This document shows, one piece after another, positions 36,477 through 44,590 of a stretch of 44,590 nt of DNA. The notes under the pieces are model-generated. The model was given only the letters and a program-made list of their open reading frames with translations, did no database searches and was not told where the DNA came from. Location of the stretch: positions 1-44,590 of the forward strand of contig JANYFR010000040.1 in assembly GCA_025362585.1 (NCBI GenBank), in the 5' to 3' direction. A program made the position numbers and the translations under genes. Source of the stretch: Acidimicrobiales bacterium. GTDB lineage: Bacteria > Actinomycetota > Acidimicrobiia > Acidimicrobiales > RAAP-2. Within the stretch, counting starts at the first letter, position 1. The number at the start of each line of letters is the position of its first letter.

Positions 36477-37459
36477 TAGGTCGGCAGGTCCTCGAGGAGT
36501 GACTCGATGAGCGACGAGAAGCCCCGACGCAGGGCTTCGTCGGGCAGTACCTCGAGTGCGCCGTGGGCCTCGGCAAGGAACTGCTCGGCGGCGATGACGG
36601 TCCGTTCGATGCCGTCGGTGGCGACGACGAGCTTGCGGGCCCGCTCCCGGTCCTCGTCGTCGAGCACCCGTCCGAGGATCCCGCGCAGCTGGTCGCCGAC
36701 GTTGGGGTCGCGCAGGGCGAAGAGGGTCGGGAGGTTGTAGACGCCCTCGGCGAGGTCCTGGCCCGCGGGCTTACCCAACTGGTTGTCGGTCGCGGTGATG
36801 TCCAAGATGTCGTCACGCAACTGGTAGATCATGCCGAAGCATCGACCGAACTTGGTGAGGGCCTCGGTCTCGTCGTGCGAGAGGTGGGCGGTTAACGCTC
36901 CGACGCGACAGCTCGAACCCATGAGCGACGCGGTCTTTCCCTCGATCGCCTCGTAGTACTCGAACTCGGTGCGCTCGACCGAGAAGGCGGTGCGCACCTC
37001 GGAGACCTGACCGCGCGTCAGACCGGCGAGCGTGCGCGCGAGGAGCCCGGCGACGTCGGTGCCGAGGTCGGCCGCGATGGCGGCGGAGCGCGCCATGAGG
37101 TAGTCCCCGGCGACGATCGCGATGAGGTTGCCGTACCGGGCGTTGACGCTGTCGACGTTTCGCCGCACCTGCGCTTCGTCCATGACGTCGTCGTGGTAGA
37201 GCGAGGCGAGGTGCATCAACTCGAGGGCGACGCCGCCCAGCAGGTCCTCGTCGCTGGCCGCCCGCGCGCCGCTGGTGGCGGAGGCGACGGCCAGTAATGG
37301 GCGCAGGCGCTTGCCGCCGGCGTAGATCAGGTGGGTCGTCACGGAGTCGAGGTAGGGGTCGCCAAAGATGACCGATTCGGCGAGCAGCGCTTCGAGGCGC
37401 ACCAGGTCGGCCTCGACCGAGGCCAGTGCCAAACGCTGGTGCGGATTCACAGACACCAC
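36473..37459 (-). CDS. Polyprenyl diphosphate synthase (trans, long-chain)
   Basis: About 328 residues with the two aspartate-rich motifs: DDVMDEAQ (first, DDxxD) and DDILDITAT (second). AGGKRLRPLLAV and the SLYHD helix are also present. It condenses isopentenyl diphosphate to a polyprenyl chain, probably for menaquinone or a lipid carrier. Three nearby GTGs (37459, 37456 and 37450) are possible starts and none has a clear ribosome site. It is divergent from clpC and convergent with lysS. Confidence 0.88.
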   Translation of the reverse strand: MVSVNPHQRLALASVEADLVRLEALLAESVIFGDPYLDSVTTHLIYAGGKRLRPLLAVASATSGARAASDEDLLGGVALELMHLASLYHDDVMDEAQVRRNVDSVNARYGNLIAIVAGDYLMARSAAIAADLGTDVAGLLARTLAGLTRGQVSEVRTAFSVERTEFEYYEAIEGKTASLMGSSCRVGALTAHLSHDETEALTKFGRCFGMIYQLRDDILDITATDNQLGKPAGQDLAEGVYNLPTLFALRDPNVGDQLRGILGRVLDDEDRERARKLVVATDGIERTVIAAEQFLAEAHGALEVLPDEALRRGFSSLIESLLEDLPTY

Positions 37460-37551
37460 ACTAGATGAGCGTTCTTGGTGGTCCGAGGGGTGGGGCTCAA
37501 ACGACGGTGGGCACCGGTACACTGCAAGTATTGCCGCATAAAGGATGAGAC

Positions 37552-40056
37552 TTGTTCGAACGATTTACTGACCGTGCCCGCCGAGTCCTGGTACTCGCTC
37601 AAGAGGAAGCACGCGACCTGAACCACGCATTCATCGGGACCGAGCACATCCTGCTCGGCCTGATTCGCGAGGGCGAGGGCGTCGCGGCGAAGGCGCTCGA
37701 CGCCCTCGGCGTGACCTTTGACGTCGTGCGAGAGAAGGTGGAAGAGGCCATCGGGGCCAATACCAATCCGTCGCCCGGCTCACCCCCGTTCACCCCCCGG
37801 GCGAAGAAGGTCCTCGAGCTCTCGCTGCGCGAGGCCCTGCAACTGGGCCACTCCTACATCGGCACCGAGCACATGCTCCTCGGGCTCGTGCGTGAAGGCG
37901 ACGGCGTCGCGGCGCAGGTCCTGTCGGACCTCGGCGCCGACATGGCCCGGGTCCGCACCCAGGTCATCCAGATGATGTCCGGCCAGGCCGGCAAGGAGTC
38001 CGGGTCCCCGGGCACCGGCGGCGGCGCCAAGAGCGACCCCGAGGGCGCCGGCGGTTCGGCCGTCCTCGACCAGTTCGGTCGCAACCTCACCCAGTTCGCC
38101 CGCGAGGGCAAGCTCGACCCGCTCGTGGGGCGTGAGAAGGAGGTCGAACGCGTCATGCAGGTGCTGTCGCGGCGCACCAAGAACAACCCAGTGCTGATTG
38201 GCGAGCCCGGTGTGGGCAAGACCGCCATTGTCGAGGGCCTGGCCCAGAAGATCGTGGCGAATCAGGTGCCGGTGACCCTCGCCGACAAGCAGCTCTACAC
38301 CCTCGACCTCGGTGCGCTCGTCGCGGGGAGCCGCTACCGCGGTGACTTCGAAGAGCGTCTGAAGAAGGTGCTGAAGGAGATCCGTACCCGCGGGGACATC
38401 ATTTTGTTCATCGACGAGATCCACACCCTGGTCGGCGCCGGAGCGGCCGAGGGCGCCATTGACGCCGCCTCAATTCTGAAACCGATGCTGGCCCGCGGCG
38501 AGCTGCAGACGATTGGCGCCACCACCATCGACGAGTACCGCAAGCACATCGAAAAGGACGCCGCGCTGGAGCGTCGTTTCCAGCCCGTCAAGGTGGAGCA
38601 GCCCTCGGTCGCCATGACCATCGACATCTTGAAGGGTCTGCGCGAGGTCTACGAGGAGTTCCACGCCGTCAAGATCACCGACCAGGCGCTCATCGCCGCG
38701 GCGAACCTGGCCGACCGCTACATCTCGGACCGCTTCCTGCCCGACAAGGCAATCGACCTCATCGACGAGGCCGGCAGCCGCCTGCGCATTCGGCGCATGG
38801 ACACGCCGCCGGCGGCGAAGAAGTTCGACGAGGACATTGTGCGCGTGCGCGCCGACAAGGAGTCGGCCATGGCGAGCGGCGCCCTGGAGCAGGCGAAGGC
38901 CCTCGAGGAGCAGGAACGTGAGCTGATCGCGAAGAAGGACGCCCTGGACGCGACGATGAAGGCCTCGGGTGGGGTCACCTTCGACCTCGTCGACGAGGAC
39001 ACCATCGCCGAAGTGCTGGCCAACTGGACGGGCATCCCGGTCTACCGGCTCACGGAGGAGGAGACGTCCAAGCTCCTGCGCATGGAGGACGAACTCCACA
39101 AGCGCATCATTGGTCAAGACGAGGCCGTCATCTCGATCAGTCGGGCCATCCGTCGCACCCGCGCCGGTCTGAAGGATCCGAAGCGGCCCGGCGGTTCGTT
39201 CATCTTCCTCGGGCCGACCGGCGTCGGCAAGACCGAGCTCGCCAAGACCCTGGCGGAGTTCCTGTTCGACGACGAGGACGCGTTGATTCAACTCGACATG
39301 TCCGAGTACATGGAGAAGCACTCGGTCAGTCGACTCGTGGGCTCGCCCCCCGGGTACGTGGGCTACGACGAAGGCGGTCAATTGACCGAAGCCGTCCGGC
39401 GCAAGCCCTTCTCCGTCGTGCTCTTCGACGAGGTCGAGAAGGCCCACCCCGACGTCTTCAACACCCTGTTGCAGATCCTCGAGGACGGGCGACTGACCGA
39501 CGCCCAGGGACGGGCCGTCGACTTCAAGAACACGATCCTGATCATGACCTCGAACCTCGGCACGGCCGACCTGCGAAAGGCCGCCATTGGTTTTGGCAAG
39601 GCTTCGGACGTGGCGAACCACGAGCGCATGAAGGAGAAGGTGCATCAGGCCCTGAAGGCGCACTTTCGTCCGGAGTTCCTCAACCGCATCGACGACACCA
39701 TTGTCTTTCACGAGTTGACGAAGGACGAGGTCATCTTGATTGCCGACATGTTCATCACGCGACTGCGCGAGCAGTTGGCGGTCCAGGGACTCGGCCTCGA
39801 GCTGTCCGCGACGGCCCAGAGCTTCCTCGCCGACAAGGGCTACGACCCCGAACTCGGGGCACGACCACTGCGCCGCGCCGTCCAGCAGTACGTCGAGGAC
39901 GCCCTCAGCGAGAAGATCCTGTTCAAGGAGTTCCGCGCCGGCCAGACGATCGTGGTGGACACCGCCGAGGGCGACGACGGTCCGTTCCTCACCTTCGAAG
40001 GGGTCGAGGGTCTACCGCCCTCGGTCGACTTCGAGGACCTCCAGCCGAACGTCTAG
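37552..40056 (+). CDS. clpC: ClpC-type AAA+ unfoldase (ClpP partner)
   Basis: The 834-residue protein has two N-terminal Clp repeats (about 1-145), a first AAA+ module with Walker A GEPGVGKT, a coiled-coil M-domain (about 405-465), and a second module with GPTGVGKT and [12 protein letters not shown]. ClpC unfolds proteins for degradation by ClpP and is essential in many actinobacteria. The start is a TTG at 37552 with AAGGATGAG upstream; this gives the family start [19 protein letters not shown] element (37518-37523) is a possible -10. Confidence 0.96.
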   Translation: MFERFTDRARRVLVLAQEEARDLNHAFIGTEHILLGLIREGEGVAAKALDALGVTFDVVREKVEEAIGANTNPSPGSPPFTPRAKKVLELSLREALQLGHSYIGTEHMLLGLVREGDGVAAQVLSDLGADMARVRTQVIQMMSGQAGKESGSPGTGGGAKSDPEGAGGSAVLDQFGRNLTQFAREGKLDPLVGREKEVERVMQVLSRRTKNNPVLIGEPGVGKTAIVEGLAQKIVANQVPVTLADKQLYTLDLGALVAGSRYRGDFEERLKKVLKEIRTRGDIILFIDEIHTLVGAGAAEGAIDAASILKPMLARGELQTIGATTIDEYRKHIEKDAALERRFQPVKVEQPSVAMTIDILKGLREVYEEFHAVKITDQALIAAANLADRYISDRFLPDKAIDLIDEAGSRLRIRRMDTPPAAKKFDEDIVRVRADKESAMASGALEQAKALEEQERELIAKKDALDATMKASGGVTFDLVDEDTIAEVLANWTGIPVYRLTEEETSKLLRMEDELHKRIIGQDEAVISISRAIRRTRAGLKDPKRPGGSFIFLGPTGVGKTELAKTLAEFLFDDEDALIQLDMSEYMEKHSVSRLVGSPPGYVGYDEGGQLTEAVRRKPFSVVLFDEVEKAHPDVFNTLLQILEDGRLTDAQGRAVDFKNTILIMTSNLGTADLRKAAIGFGKASDVANHERMKEKVHQALKAHFRPEFLNRIDDTIVFHELTKDEVILIADMFITRLREQLAVQGLGLELSATAQSFLADKGYDPELGARPLRRAVQQYVEDALSEKILFKEFRAGQTIVVDTAEGDDGPFLTFEGVEGLPPSVDFEDLQPNV

Positions 40057-40083
40057 ACGTCACAGCACGTCCGTAGCGTCACC

Positions 40084-41424
40084 ATGGTGAAGAGCTACTC
40101 GGTGCACGTCTGTCGCGAGTGCGGCACCACGTCACCGCGCTGGGTGGGGCGCTGCTCGGGCTGTGGCGAATGGAACACCCTCGATGAGGAGCGGGCGAAC
40201 CAGCGGACCCGCGCCACCTCAACGGTCGCGACGACGTCGCTCGCCGACGTCGGCGAAGAGACGGCGCGCGCGCGTTCGACGGGCGTGGGCGAACTCGATC
40301 GGGTGCTCGGGGGCGGGCTGCTCGCCGGTTCGACGACGCTGCTCTTTGGCGAACCGGGCGTCGGCAAGTCGACCCTGGCGCTGATGTCGCTGCGCGCGCT
40401 CGCCGCCGCGGGCCAGACGGTCCTCTTGATCGCGGTCGAGGAGTCGCCGGCTCAGGTCGCCCAGCGGGCCCGACGACTCGGCGAGGTGCCTCGCGGACTC
40501 GAGGTCGCCGCGACGACCAGTCTCGACGCGGCCGAGCAGTTGATCGGGGAGCGTCGCCCGATGCTCTGCGTCGTCGATTCGGTCTCGGCGATGAGCGACG
40601 AGGCGTTGGGGAGCGCCGCCGGTTCGGTTCCCCAGGTCCGCCACGTCGCCGAGCGACTCTGCGCCGTCGCCAAGGCGACCGGGACCGCCCTCGTGATCAT
40701 TGGTCACGTCACCAAGGACGGCGAGTTGGCCGGTCCGCGCGCGCTCGAACACCTGGTGGACACGGTGGTGCGCATCGAGGGTGATCGCCACGGTTCGCTG
40801 CGACTCGTGCGGGCGTTGAAACACCGCTTCGGTCCGACCGGCGAAGTGGGACTGCTGGAGATGGTTCCCGAGGGTCTGCGCGAGATGCCCGACGCGACCG
40901 CGCTGGGTGGTCCCCGACTCGACGTGGCGGGCGTGGTCTTCACCGTGACCAACGACGGGTCGCGATCATTTCTCGTCGAGATCCAGGCGCTCGTGGCGAC
41001 GGGGTCGGGCTCGCCGCGTCGGGTGGCCCACCAGGTCTCGTCCCAGCGTCTCGCACTGATGCTGGCGGTCCTCGAGTCGCGCTGCGCCATTGACACGAGC
41101 GCCCTCGACGTCTTCGCGGCGACCGCGGGAGGACTGGCCGCTGTTGAACCCGGGGTCGACGTCGCCCTGGCCATCGCGGTCGCGTCGGCGACCGTCGACT
41201 TCGCCGTGCCCCGAAGCCTCTGCGCGATCGGCGAGGTGGGCCTCGCGGGTGAGTTGCGCGCGGTCTCGAGCCTGACGCGTCGGATTCGTGAGGCCCAGCG
41301 CCTCGGTGCGACGACGGTGATCGTGCCCACCGAGGGCGAGTGCGACGTCGTTGCGGGCGTGCGAGTGGAGCGCTGTCGATCACTGGCCGAGGCGCTCTCG
41401 GTCGTGCGCCGTGACACGATCTAG
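40084..41424 (+). CDS. radA: DNA repair protein RadA
   Basis: The 446-residue RecA-like helicase has an N-terminal zinc finger (CRECG..CSGCGEW), Walker A GEPGVGKST, the RadA-specific loop read here as LKHRFGPTGEVG (the family motif is KNRFG), and a C-terminal Lon-protease-like domain (about 270-440). It drives branch migration in recombination. In many actinobacteria disA lies next to it; here carD follows instead. Confidence 0.93.
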   Translation: MVKSYSVHVCRECGTTSPRWVGRCSGCGEWNTLDEERANQRTRATSTVATTSLADVGEETARARSTGVGELDRVLGGGLLAGSTTLLFGEPGVGKSTLALMSLRALAAAGQTVLLIAVEESPAQVAQRARRLGEVPRGLEVAATTSLDAAEQLIGERRPMLCVVDSVSAMSDEALGSAAGSVPQVRHVAERLCAVAKATGTALVIIGHVTKDGELAGPRALEHLVDTVVRIEGDRHGSLRLVRALKHRFGPTGEVGLLEMVPEGLREMPDATALGGPRLDVAGVVFTVTNDGSRSFLVEIQALVATGSGSPRRVAHQVSSQRLALMLAVLESRCAIDTSALDVFAATAGGLAAVEPGVDVALAIAVASATVDFAVPRSLCAIGEVGLAGELRAVSSLTRRIREAQRLGATTVIVPTEGECDVVAGVRVERCRSLAEALSVVRRDTI

Positions 41425-41441
41425 GAAAAGTGCGGTAGAAT
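41411..41441 (+). promoter_or_regulatory. Promoter of carD
   Basis: A -10 hexamer TAGAAT (41436-41441) lies 55 bases before the carD ATG, with a GTGACA -35 (41411-41416) at a 19-base spacing, inside the end of radA. The -10 is a good match; the spacing is slightly long. Confidence 0.4.
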
Positions 41442-41496
41442 TGCCAATCCCCCGAACGCCCGCCGGGCGTGCATCCGCCTGAGGAGAACTTGGTCT

Positions 41497-41985
41497 ATGA
41501 CTGCTCGCAAGTACAAGAAGGGCGATCGACTCGTCTACCCCCACCACGGCGCCTGCACGGTGGAGAAGATCGAGAAGATGACGGCCTTCGACGTGAAGCA
41601 GGACTACCTGAAGTTGAAAGTCGCCTACACCGACCTCGTCTTGATGGTGCCCGTCGCCAACGCCGAGTCGGTGGGACTGCGCGACGTCATCAACGACGAG
41701 GAGGTCGAGGAGGTCTTCGCCGTGCTGCGCAAGAAGGAAGCGCGCATGCCGACCAACTGGTCACGTCGATTCAAGAACCACTCGGAGAAACTGCGCTCGG
41801 GCGACATTTACCAGGTGGCCGAAGTCGTACGCAACCTCTCGATTCGCGACAAGGACAAGGGACTCTCCGCGGGCGAGAAGCGCATGCTGACCCGCGCCCG
41901 CCAGATCCTCGTCTCCGAGCTGACTTTCGCGCTCAACGTGGACACGGAAGCGGCTGAGGAAAAGCTCGCCTCGGTCCTGCCGTAG
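41497..41985 (+). CDS. carD: CarD-family RNA polymerase-binding regulator
   Basis: The 162-residue protein has the N-terminal RNA-polymerase-interacting Tudor-like domain (YKKGDRLVYPHHGACTVEKI to about residue 60) and a helical DNA-binding C-domain with the conserved Trp in PTNWSRRFK. CarD stabilises open complexes, notably at ribosomal RNA promoters. A strong ribosome site (GAGGAGAA) precedes the ATG. ispD follows after 2 bases. Confidence 0.95.
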   Translation: MTARKYKKGDRLVYPHHGACTVEKIEKMTAFDVKQDYLKLKVAYTDLVLMVPVANAESVGLRDVINDEEVEEVFAVLRKKEARMPTNWSRRFKNHSEKLRSGDIYQVAEVVRNLSIRDKDKGLSAGEKRMLTRARQILVSELTFALNVDTEAAEEKLASVLP

Positions 41986-41987
41986 CG

Positions 41988-42632
41988 ATGTCCGTCGCGG
42001 CCGTCGTGGTGGCCGCGGGCCGGGGTCTGCGATTCGGCGGACCCAAACAGTTTGCTCAACTGCGCGGCGATTCGGTGACGGCCCACAGTGTTCGCGCGTC
42101 ACGTTCCGTTGCCTCGCGTGTCGTGCTCGTCGTGCCCAGTGACTACGACGGCGACGGTGAAGGAGCTGACGTCGTCGTGGTGGGCGGAGCAACTCGTGCC
42201 GCCTCGGTCCGCGCTGGACTCGAGCACTGCTCGGTGGCCGACGTCATTGTGGTGCACGACGCCGCTCGCCCACTCGCGACCGCGGCCCTCTTTGCCGCCG
42301 TCGTCCACGCGGTCCACGCCGGCGCCGACGGCGCAGTCCCCGGCCTCGCTATCACCGACACCGTGAAACGCGTCACGCGCGACGGCGACGTCACCGTGAT
42401 CAACGACACGGTCGCGCGCGATGAGTTGGTCACCGTCCAGACGCCCCAAGCCTTTCGCCGTGACGTCTTGACGCGCGCCCACGCCGGATCGGACGACGCC
42501 ACGGACGATGCGGCGCTGATTGAAGCGCTCGGCGGACGCGTCGTCGTCGTTCCCGGCGAGATTGACAACATAAAGATCACGGTGGCCAGCGATCTCGACA
42601 AGGTTGTGACGGCGATTCGTGGTGCTGCATGA
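41988..42632 (+). CDS. ispD: 2-C-methyl-D-erythritol 4-phosphate cytidylyltransferase
   Basis: The 214-residue MEP-pathway enzyme has AAGRGLRFGGPKQFAQL, VVHDAARPL and ITDTVKRV, which are the CTP and substrate sites. It is followed by ispF on a 4-base overlap, as in many bacteria. Confidence 0.94.
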   Translation: MSVAAVVVAAGRGLRFGGPKQFAQLRGDSVTAHSVRASRSVASRVVLVVPSDYDGDGEGADVVVVGGATRAASVRAGLEHCSVADVIVVHDAARPLATAALFAAVVHAVHAGADGAVPGLAITDTVKRVTRDGDVTVINDTVARDELVTVQTPQAFRRDVLTRAHAGSDDATDDAALIEALGGRVVVVPGEIDNIKITVASDLDKVVTAIRGAA

Positions 42633-43102
42633 GGATCGGCCACGGTATCGACGTCCACCGGGTGAGTGACGATCCGACCCGCGAACTGTGGCTCGGACTG
42701 GTGTTCATTCCCGAGGGTCCCGGTCTCGTTGGTCACTCCGACGCCGACGTCGCGACTCACGCACTCTGTGACGCGCTACTGGGCGCCGCGAATCTCGGCG
42801 ACCTCGGTCGTCAGTTCCCCGACACCGACGTCCAGTTCGCGGGCACCTCGTCACGTCGACTGCTCGACGAGACCGTGGCACTCATCTTGGCCGAAGGGCT
42901 GCGCGTGACGTCCGCGGATGTCACGATCATCGCCGAGCGCCCGCGGCTCGCGGTTCACATGCCGTTGATGTCGAGCACACTGTCCCTCGTCGTCGGCGCA
43001 CTCGTCACCGTCAAGGCAACGACCTCGGAGGGACTCGGTGCTCTCGGAAGGGTGGAGGGCATCGGCGCGACCGCCGTCGCACTCTTGGAGGAGATTCAGT
43101 GA
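42629..43102 (+). CDS. ispF: 2-C-methyl-D-erythritol 2,4-cyclodiphosphate synthase
   Basis: The 157-residue MEP-pathway enzyme has GHGIDVHRV with metal ligands D and H, GHSDADVATHALCDALLGAA, and TTSEGLGALGR. The rlmB start overlaps its stop (GTGA). Confidence 0.95.
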   Translation: MRIGHGIDVHRVSDDPTRELWLGLVFIPEGPGLVGHSDADVATHALCDALLGAANLGDLGRQFPDTDVQFAGTSSRRLLDETVALILAEGLRVTSADVTIIAERPRLAVHMPLMSSTLSLVVGALVTVKATTSEGLGALGRVEGIGATAVALLEEIQ

Positions 43103-43959
43103 GTCCCCGTCCGCCACCTCGACGCGGTCCGAGTGCGAGATCGCCTCGACAGGGTGGTCGTCCCATCACCGGGGGCCAGGTCGGGGGCCCGCGCAGAGCG
43201 CCCACGAGTCGAGAGAAAGAGGGTCTGGGCGGTGAGCAGGTCGAGGGACGCCACGCCGTGCTCGAACTGTTGAAGGCCCGTCGACGCCAGATTCAGAAGA
43301 TCTACATTGCGGACGCCCAAGACGCGTCCGACGTCCTCGACGCCATTGAATTCGAGGCGCAACGCCAGCGCGTTCCGGTTCAGGTCATCTCCATGACGCG
43401 TCTGGACCGTGAGGCCCGTACTGAGGGCCACCAGGGCGTCATGGCAATCGCGTCCCGGCTCGAAACGGTCGGACTCGAAGAACTATTGGAGCACAAGAGG
43501 CCATTTCTGCTGGTCTGTGATGGCGTGACAGATCCTCGCAATCTGGGGGCAATGCTGCGGAGCGCCGATGGTGCGGGCGTGACGGGCGTCGTGGTCCCTC
43601 GTCACCGCTCTGCGCGAATTTCCCCGAGCGTCACGAAGACGGCCGCGGGAGCCATTGAGTACCTGACGTTCTGTGACGTCGGAGGGATTCCCTCGGCCCT
43701 CGAGACACTGAACAAGGCGGGCGTGCTGACAGTGGGGCTGGCCGGCGAGTCGAAGGACTCGATCTACGACCTCGACCTCGGATCCGTGCCGGTCGCGCTC
43801 GTGGTCGGTGGCGAAGAAAAGGGACTTTCTTCACTCACTCGCAAGAGATGTACGGCAGTTGTGTCCATACCCCAGTTGGGCAGGATCAGCTCGTTGAACG
43901 CTGGCGTCGCCGTTTCGGTGGCGGCCTTCGAGGTCGCCCGGCAGCGAAGTCGATCGTAG
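43099..43959 (+). CDS. rlmB: SpoU/TrmH-family 23S rRNA 2'-O-methyltransferase (RlmB-like)
   Basis: The 286-residue protein has a disordered Arg/Pro/Gly-rich N-terminus (about 1-45), a substrate-binding domain (VEGRHAVLELL), and a SPOUT knot domain with DPRNLGAMLRSADGAG, VVGGEEKGLS and the SLNAGVAVSVAAFE region. RlmB methylates G2251 in the 23S rRNA. cysS, which often lies between ispF and rlmB, is not here. Confidence 0.92.
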   Translation: MSPRPPPRRGPSARSPRQGGRPITGGQVGGPRRAPTSREKEGLGGEQVEGRHAVLELLKARRRQIQKIYIADAQDASDVLDAIEFEAQRQRVPVQVISMTRLDREARTEGHQGVMAIASRLETVGLEELLEHKRPFLLVCDGVTDPRNLGAMLRSADGAGVTGVVVPRHRSARISPSVTKTAAGAIEYLTFCDVGGIPSALETLNKAGVLTVGLAGESKDSIYDLDLGSVPVALVVGGEEKGLSSLTRKRCTAVVSIPQLGRISSLNAGVAVSVAAFEVARQRSRS

Positions 43960-44055
43960 AGTCTGAATCCAACTTGGGTCATTGTGCCCTAGGTATGGAA
44001 CCTCTACCTCATCTACAGTGCGGTCGTAGTTCACCTTGAGTCAGCGATTTTATTT

Positions 44056-44076
44056 ACCACGGAGATTTGTCGTGGT
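44056..44076. repeat. Inverted repeat after rlmB
   Basis: ACCACG (44056-44061) and CGTGGT (44071-44076) form a 6-bp stem with a 9-base loop about 100 bases after the rlmB stop. It could be a weak terminator; no U-run follows. The 224-base gap between rlmB and the next gene holds this and one further inverted repeat and is visibly AT-richer than the rest. Confidence 0.4.
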
Positions 44077-44138
44077 GACGTTCCGCTAACTTCCCCGAGG
44101 CACGATAGCTCCCATCGGAGACCTAGGTGCAGTAAGTA

Positions 44139-44156
44139 CGTTTGTTTGCCCAAACG
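44139..44156. repeat. Inverted repeat upstream of the secreted repeat protein
   Basis: CGTTTG (44139-44144) and CAAACG (44151-44156) form a 6-bp palindrome around a 6-base spacer, 28 bases before the ATG of the next gene. It may be an operator for that gene. Confidence 0.35.
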
Positions 44157-44183
44157 CACGATCCTCTAGATAAGGGAAGTCCA

Positions 44184-44590
44184 ATGCGTCTCAGGTCAGT
44201 CAAGTTAAACAATCGCCATTTTGCGGTCTGTCAAAATATTCAGCGTTGCGGTGTTGTGCTGCTCGCAATATTGACACTCACCTTCGGATTCCCGTTGATC
44301 GCTTCAGCATCGGGTCTGCCATATCATTCAGTGACGTTCGCTCAGAATAGCAACCCAGCGGATCAAGTAATTGCCTCCCAAACGGCGAACACGGCGACAT
44401 CACTCACTAGTTTTGCCAGCCTCATCCCCCCATTTTCTAACACAGGGTACCTGTTCAATGGATGGAACACTCAAGCAAATGGAGGTGGCTCTTCGTACGC
44501 TGACGGTGCGACTTATGACTTTTCCTCGAGCACGGTTCTCTACGCTATGTGGGTATCTCCGTTTCGGACAGTTACGTTTGGCCAGAATGA
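44184..44590 (+). CDS. Secreted protein with Listeria-Bacteroides (Flg_new / InlB B-type) repeats, partial
   Basis: The gene opens at an ATG with AAGGGAAG upstream and runs off the window end after 135 codons. It encodes a signal peptide (basic start, then a hydrophobic stretch to about residue 40, ending in IASASG). A repeat unit follows: SVTFAQNSNPADQ to GYLFNGWNTQANGGGSSYADG, then STVLYAMW, with a second unit starting as TVTFGQN. This is the pattern of the listeria-bacteroides repeat family of surface-exposed proteins. Base use is clearly less GC-rich than all other genes here, and it uses TTA and ATA codons, so transfer or relaxed selection is likely. The full length and C-terminus are unknown. 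Confidence 0.8.
   Translation, partial: MRLRSVKLNNRHFAVCQNIQRCGVVLLAILTLTFGFPLIASASGLPYHSVTFAQNSNPADQVIASQTANTATSLTSFASLIPPFSNTGYLFNGWNTQANGGGSSYADGATYDFSSSTVLYAMWVSPFRTVTFGQN

Overview
The window is a 44.6 kb piece of a high-GC actinobacterial chromosome. A WhiB regulator, CarD, a HrdB/SigB-type sigma factor, ClpC, a VKOR-type thiol oxidase and topoisomerase I with a lysine-rich tail all point to Actinomycetota. The folate/pantothenate/lysS/clpC order resembles mycobacteria and streptomycetes but lacks several usual members (ftsH, panD, lsr2, disA, cysS). Together with a DUF929/VKOR pair and a MurL-type epimerase, this suggests a deep branch such as Acidimicrobiia; that placement is inference. 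Genes are packed tightly, mostly with 4-base ATGA/GTGA overlaps, and no stretch over 300 bases lacks a gene.

Layout. 1-3.2 kb: tRNA-Pro(CGG) with its promoter, a CBS/CorC-type protein paired with a one-domain response regulator, WhiB, and a VKOR + DUF929 disulfide-forming pair. 3.3-6.1 kb: NUDIX hydrolase, Mrp/ApbC Fe-S carrier, ErpA/IscA-type Fe-S protein, RidA. 6.0-9.2 kb: nitrogen block with a type II glutamine synthetase, a type I glutamine synthetase and a GlnR-like OmpR-family regulator that lacks the phosphorylatable Asp. 9.4-12.7 kb: NAD synthetase, a hypothetical protein and a primary-like sigma factor. 12.7-17.3 kb: HAD phosphatase, then two TrkA (RCK) proteins divergent from a KimA-like APC permease carrying a C-terminal OB-fold. 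17.4-22 kb: topA-tmk-holB, then tRNA-Thr(CGT).

22-25.8 kb (minus strand): fur-pgeF-murL-murD2, a peptidoglycan-precursor cluster predicted to add L-Glu to UDP-MurNAc-L-Ala and then epimerise it to D-Glu, with a peptidoglycan editing factor alongside. A Fur-family regulator is divergent from a zinc/manganese ABC transporter (25.8-28.4 kb) across a short intergenic region with two near-identical palindromes. 28.4-36.5 kb: one long plus-strand run, tilS-hpt-folE-folP-(pseudophosphatase-like protein)-folB-folK-DUF2520-panC-coaX-lysS. 36.5-44 kb: polyprenyl diphosphate synthase divergent from clpC, then radA, carD-ispD-ispF-rlmB. The last 0.4 kb starts a secreted, Listeria-Bacteroides-repeat protein of visibly lower GC, cut by the window edge.

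Most interesting signals: the murL/murD2/pgeF cluster with murD2 ending inside the tRNA-Thr gene; the permease-OB-fold fusion beside its two RCK partners; an HSX5R (Cys to Ser) phosphatase-like protein inside the folate operon; a GlnR-like regulator with Asn at the phosphorylation site; four convergent gene pairs that share one CTAG as overlapping stops; and histone-H1-like tails on both GlnII and TopA.
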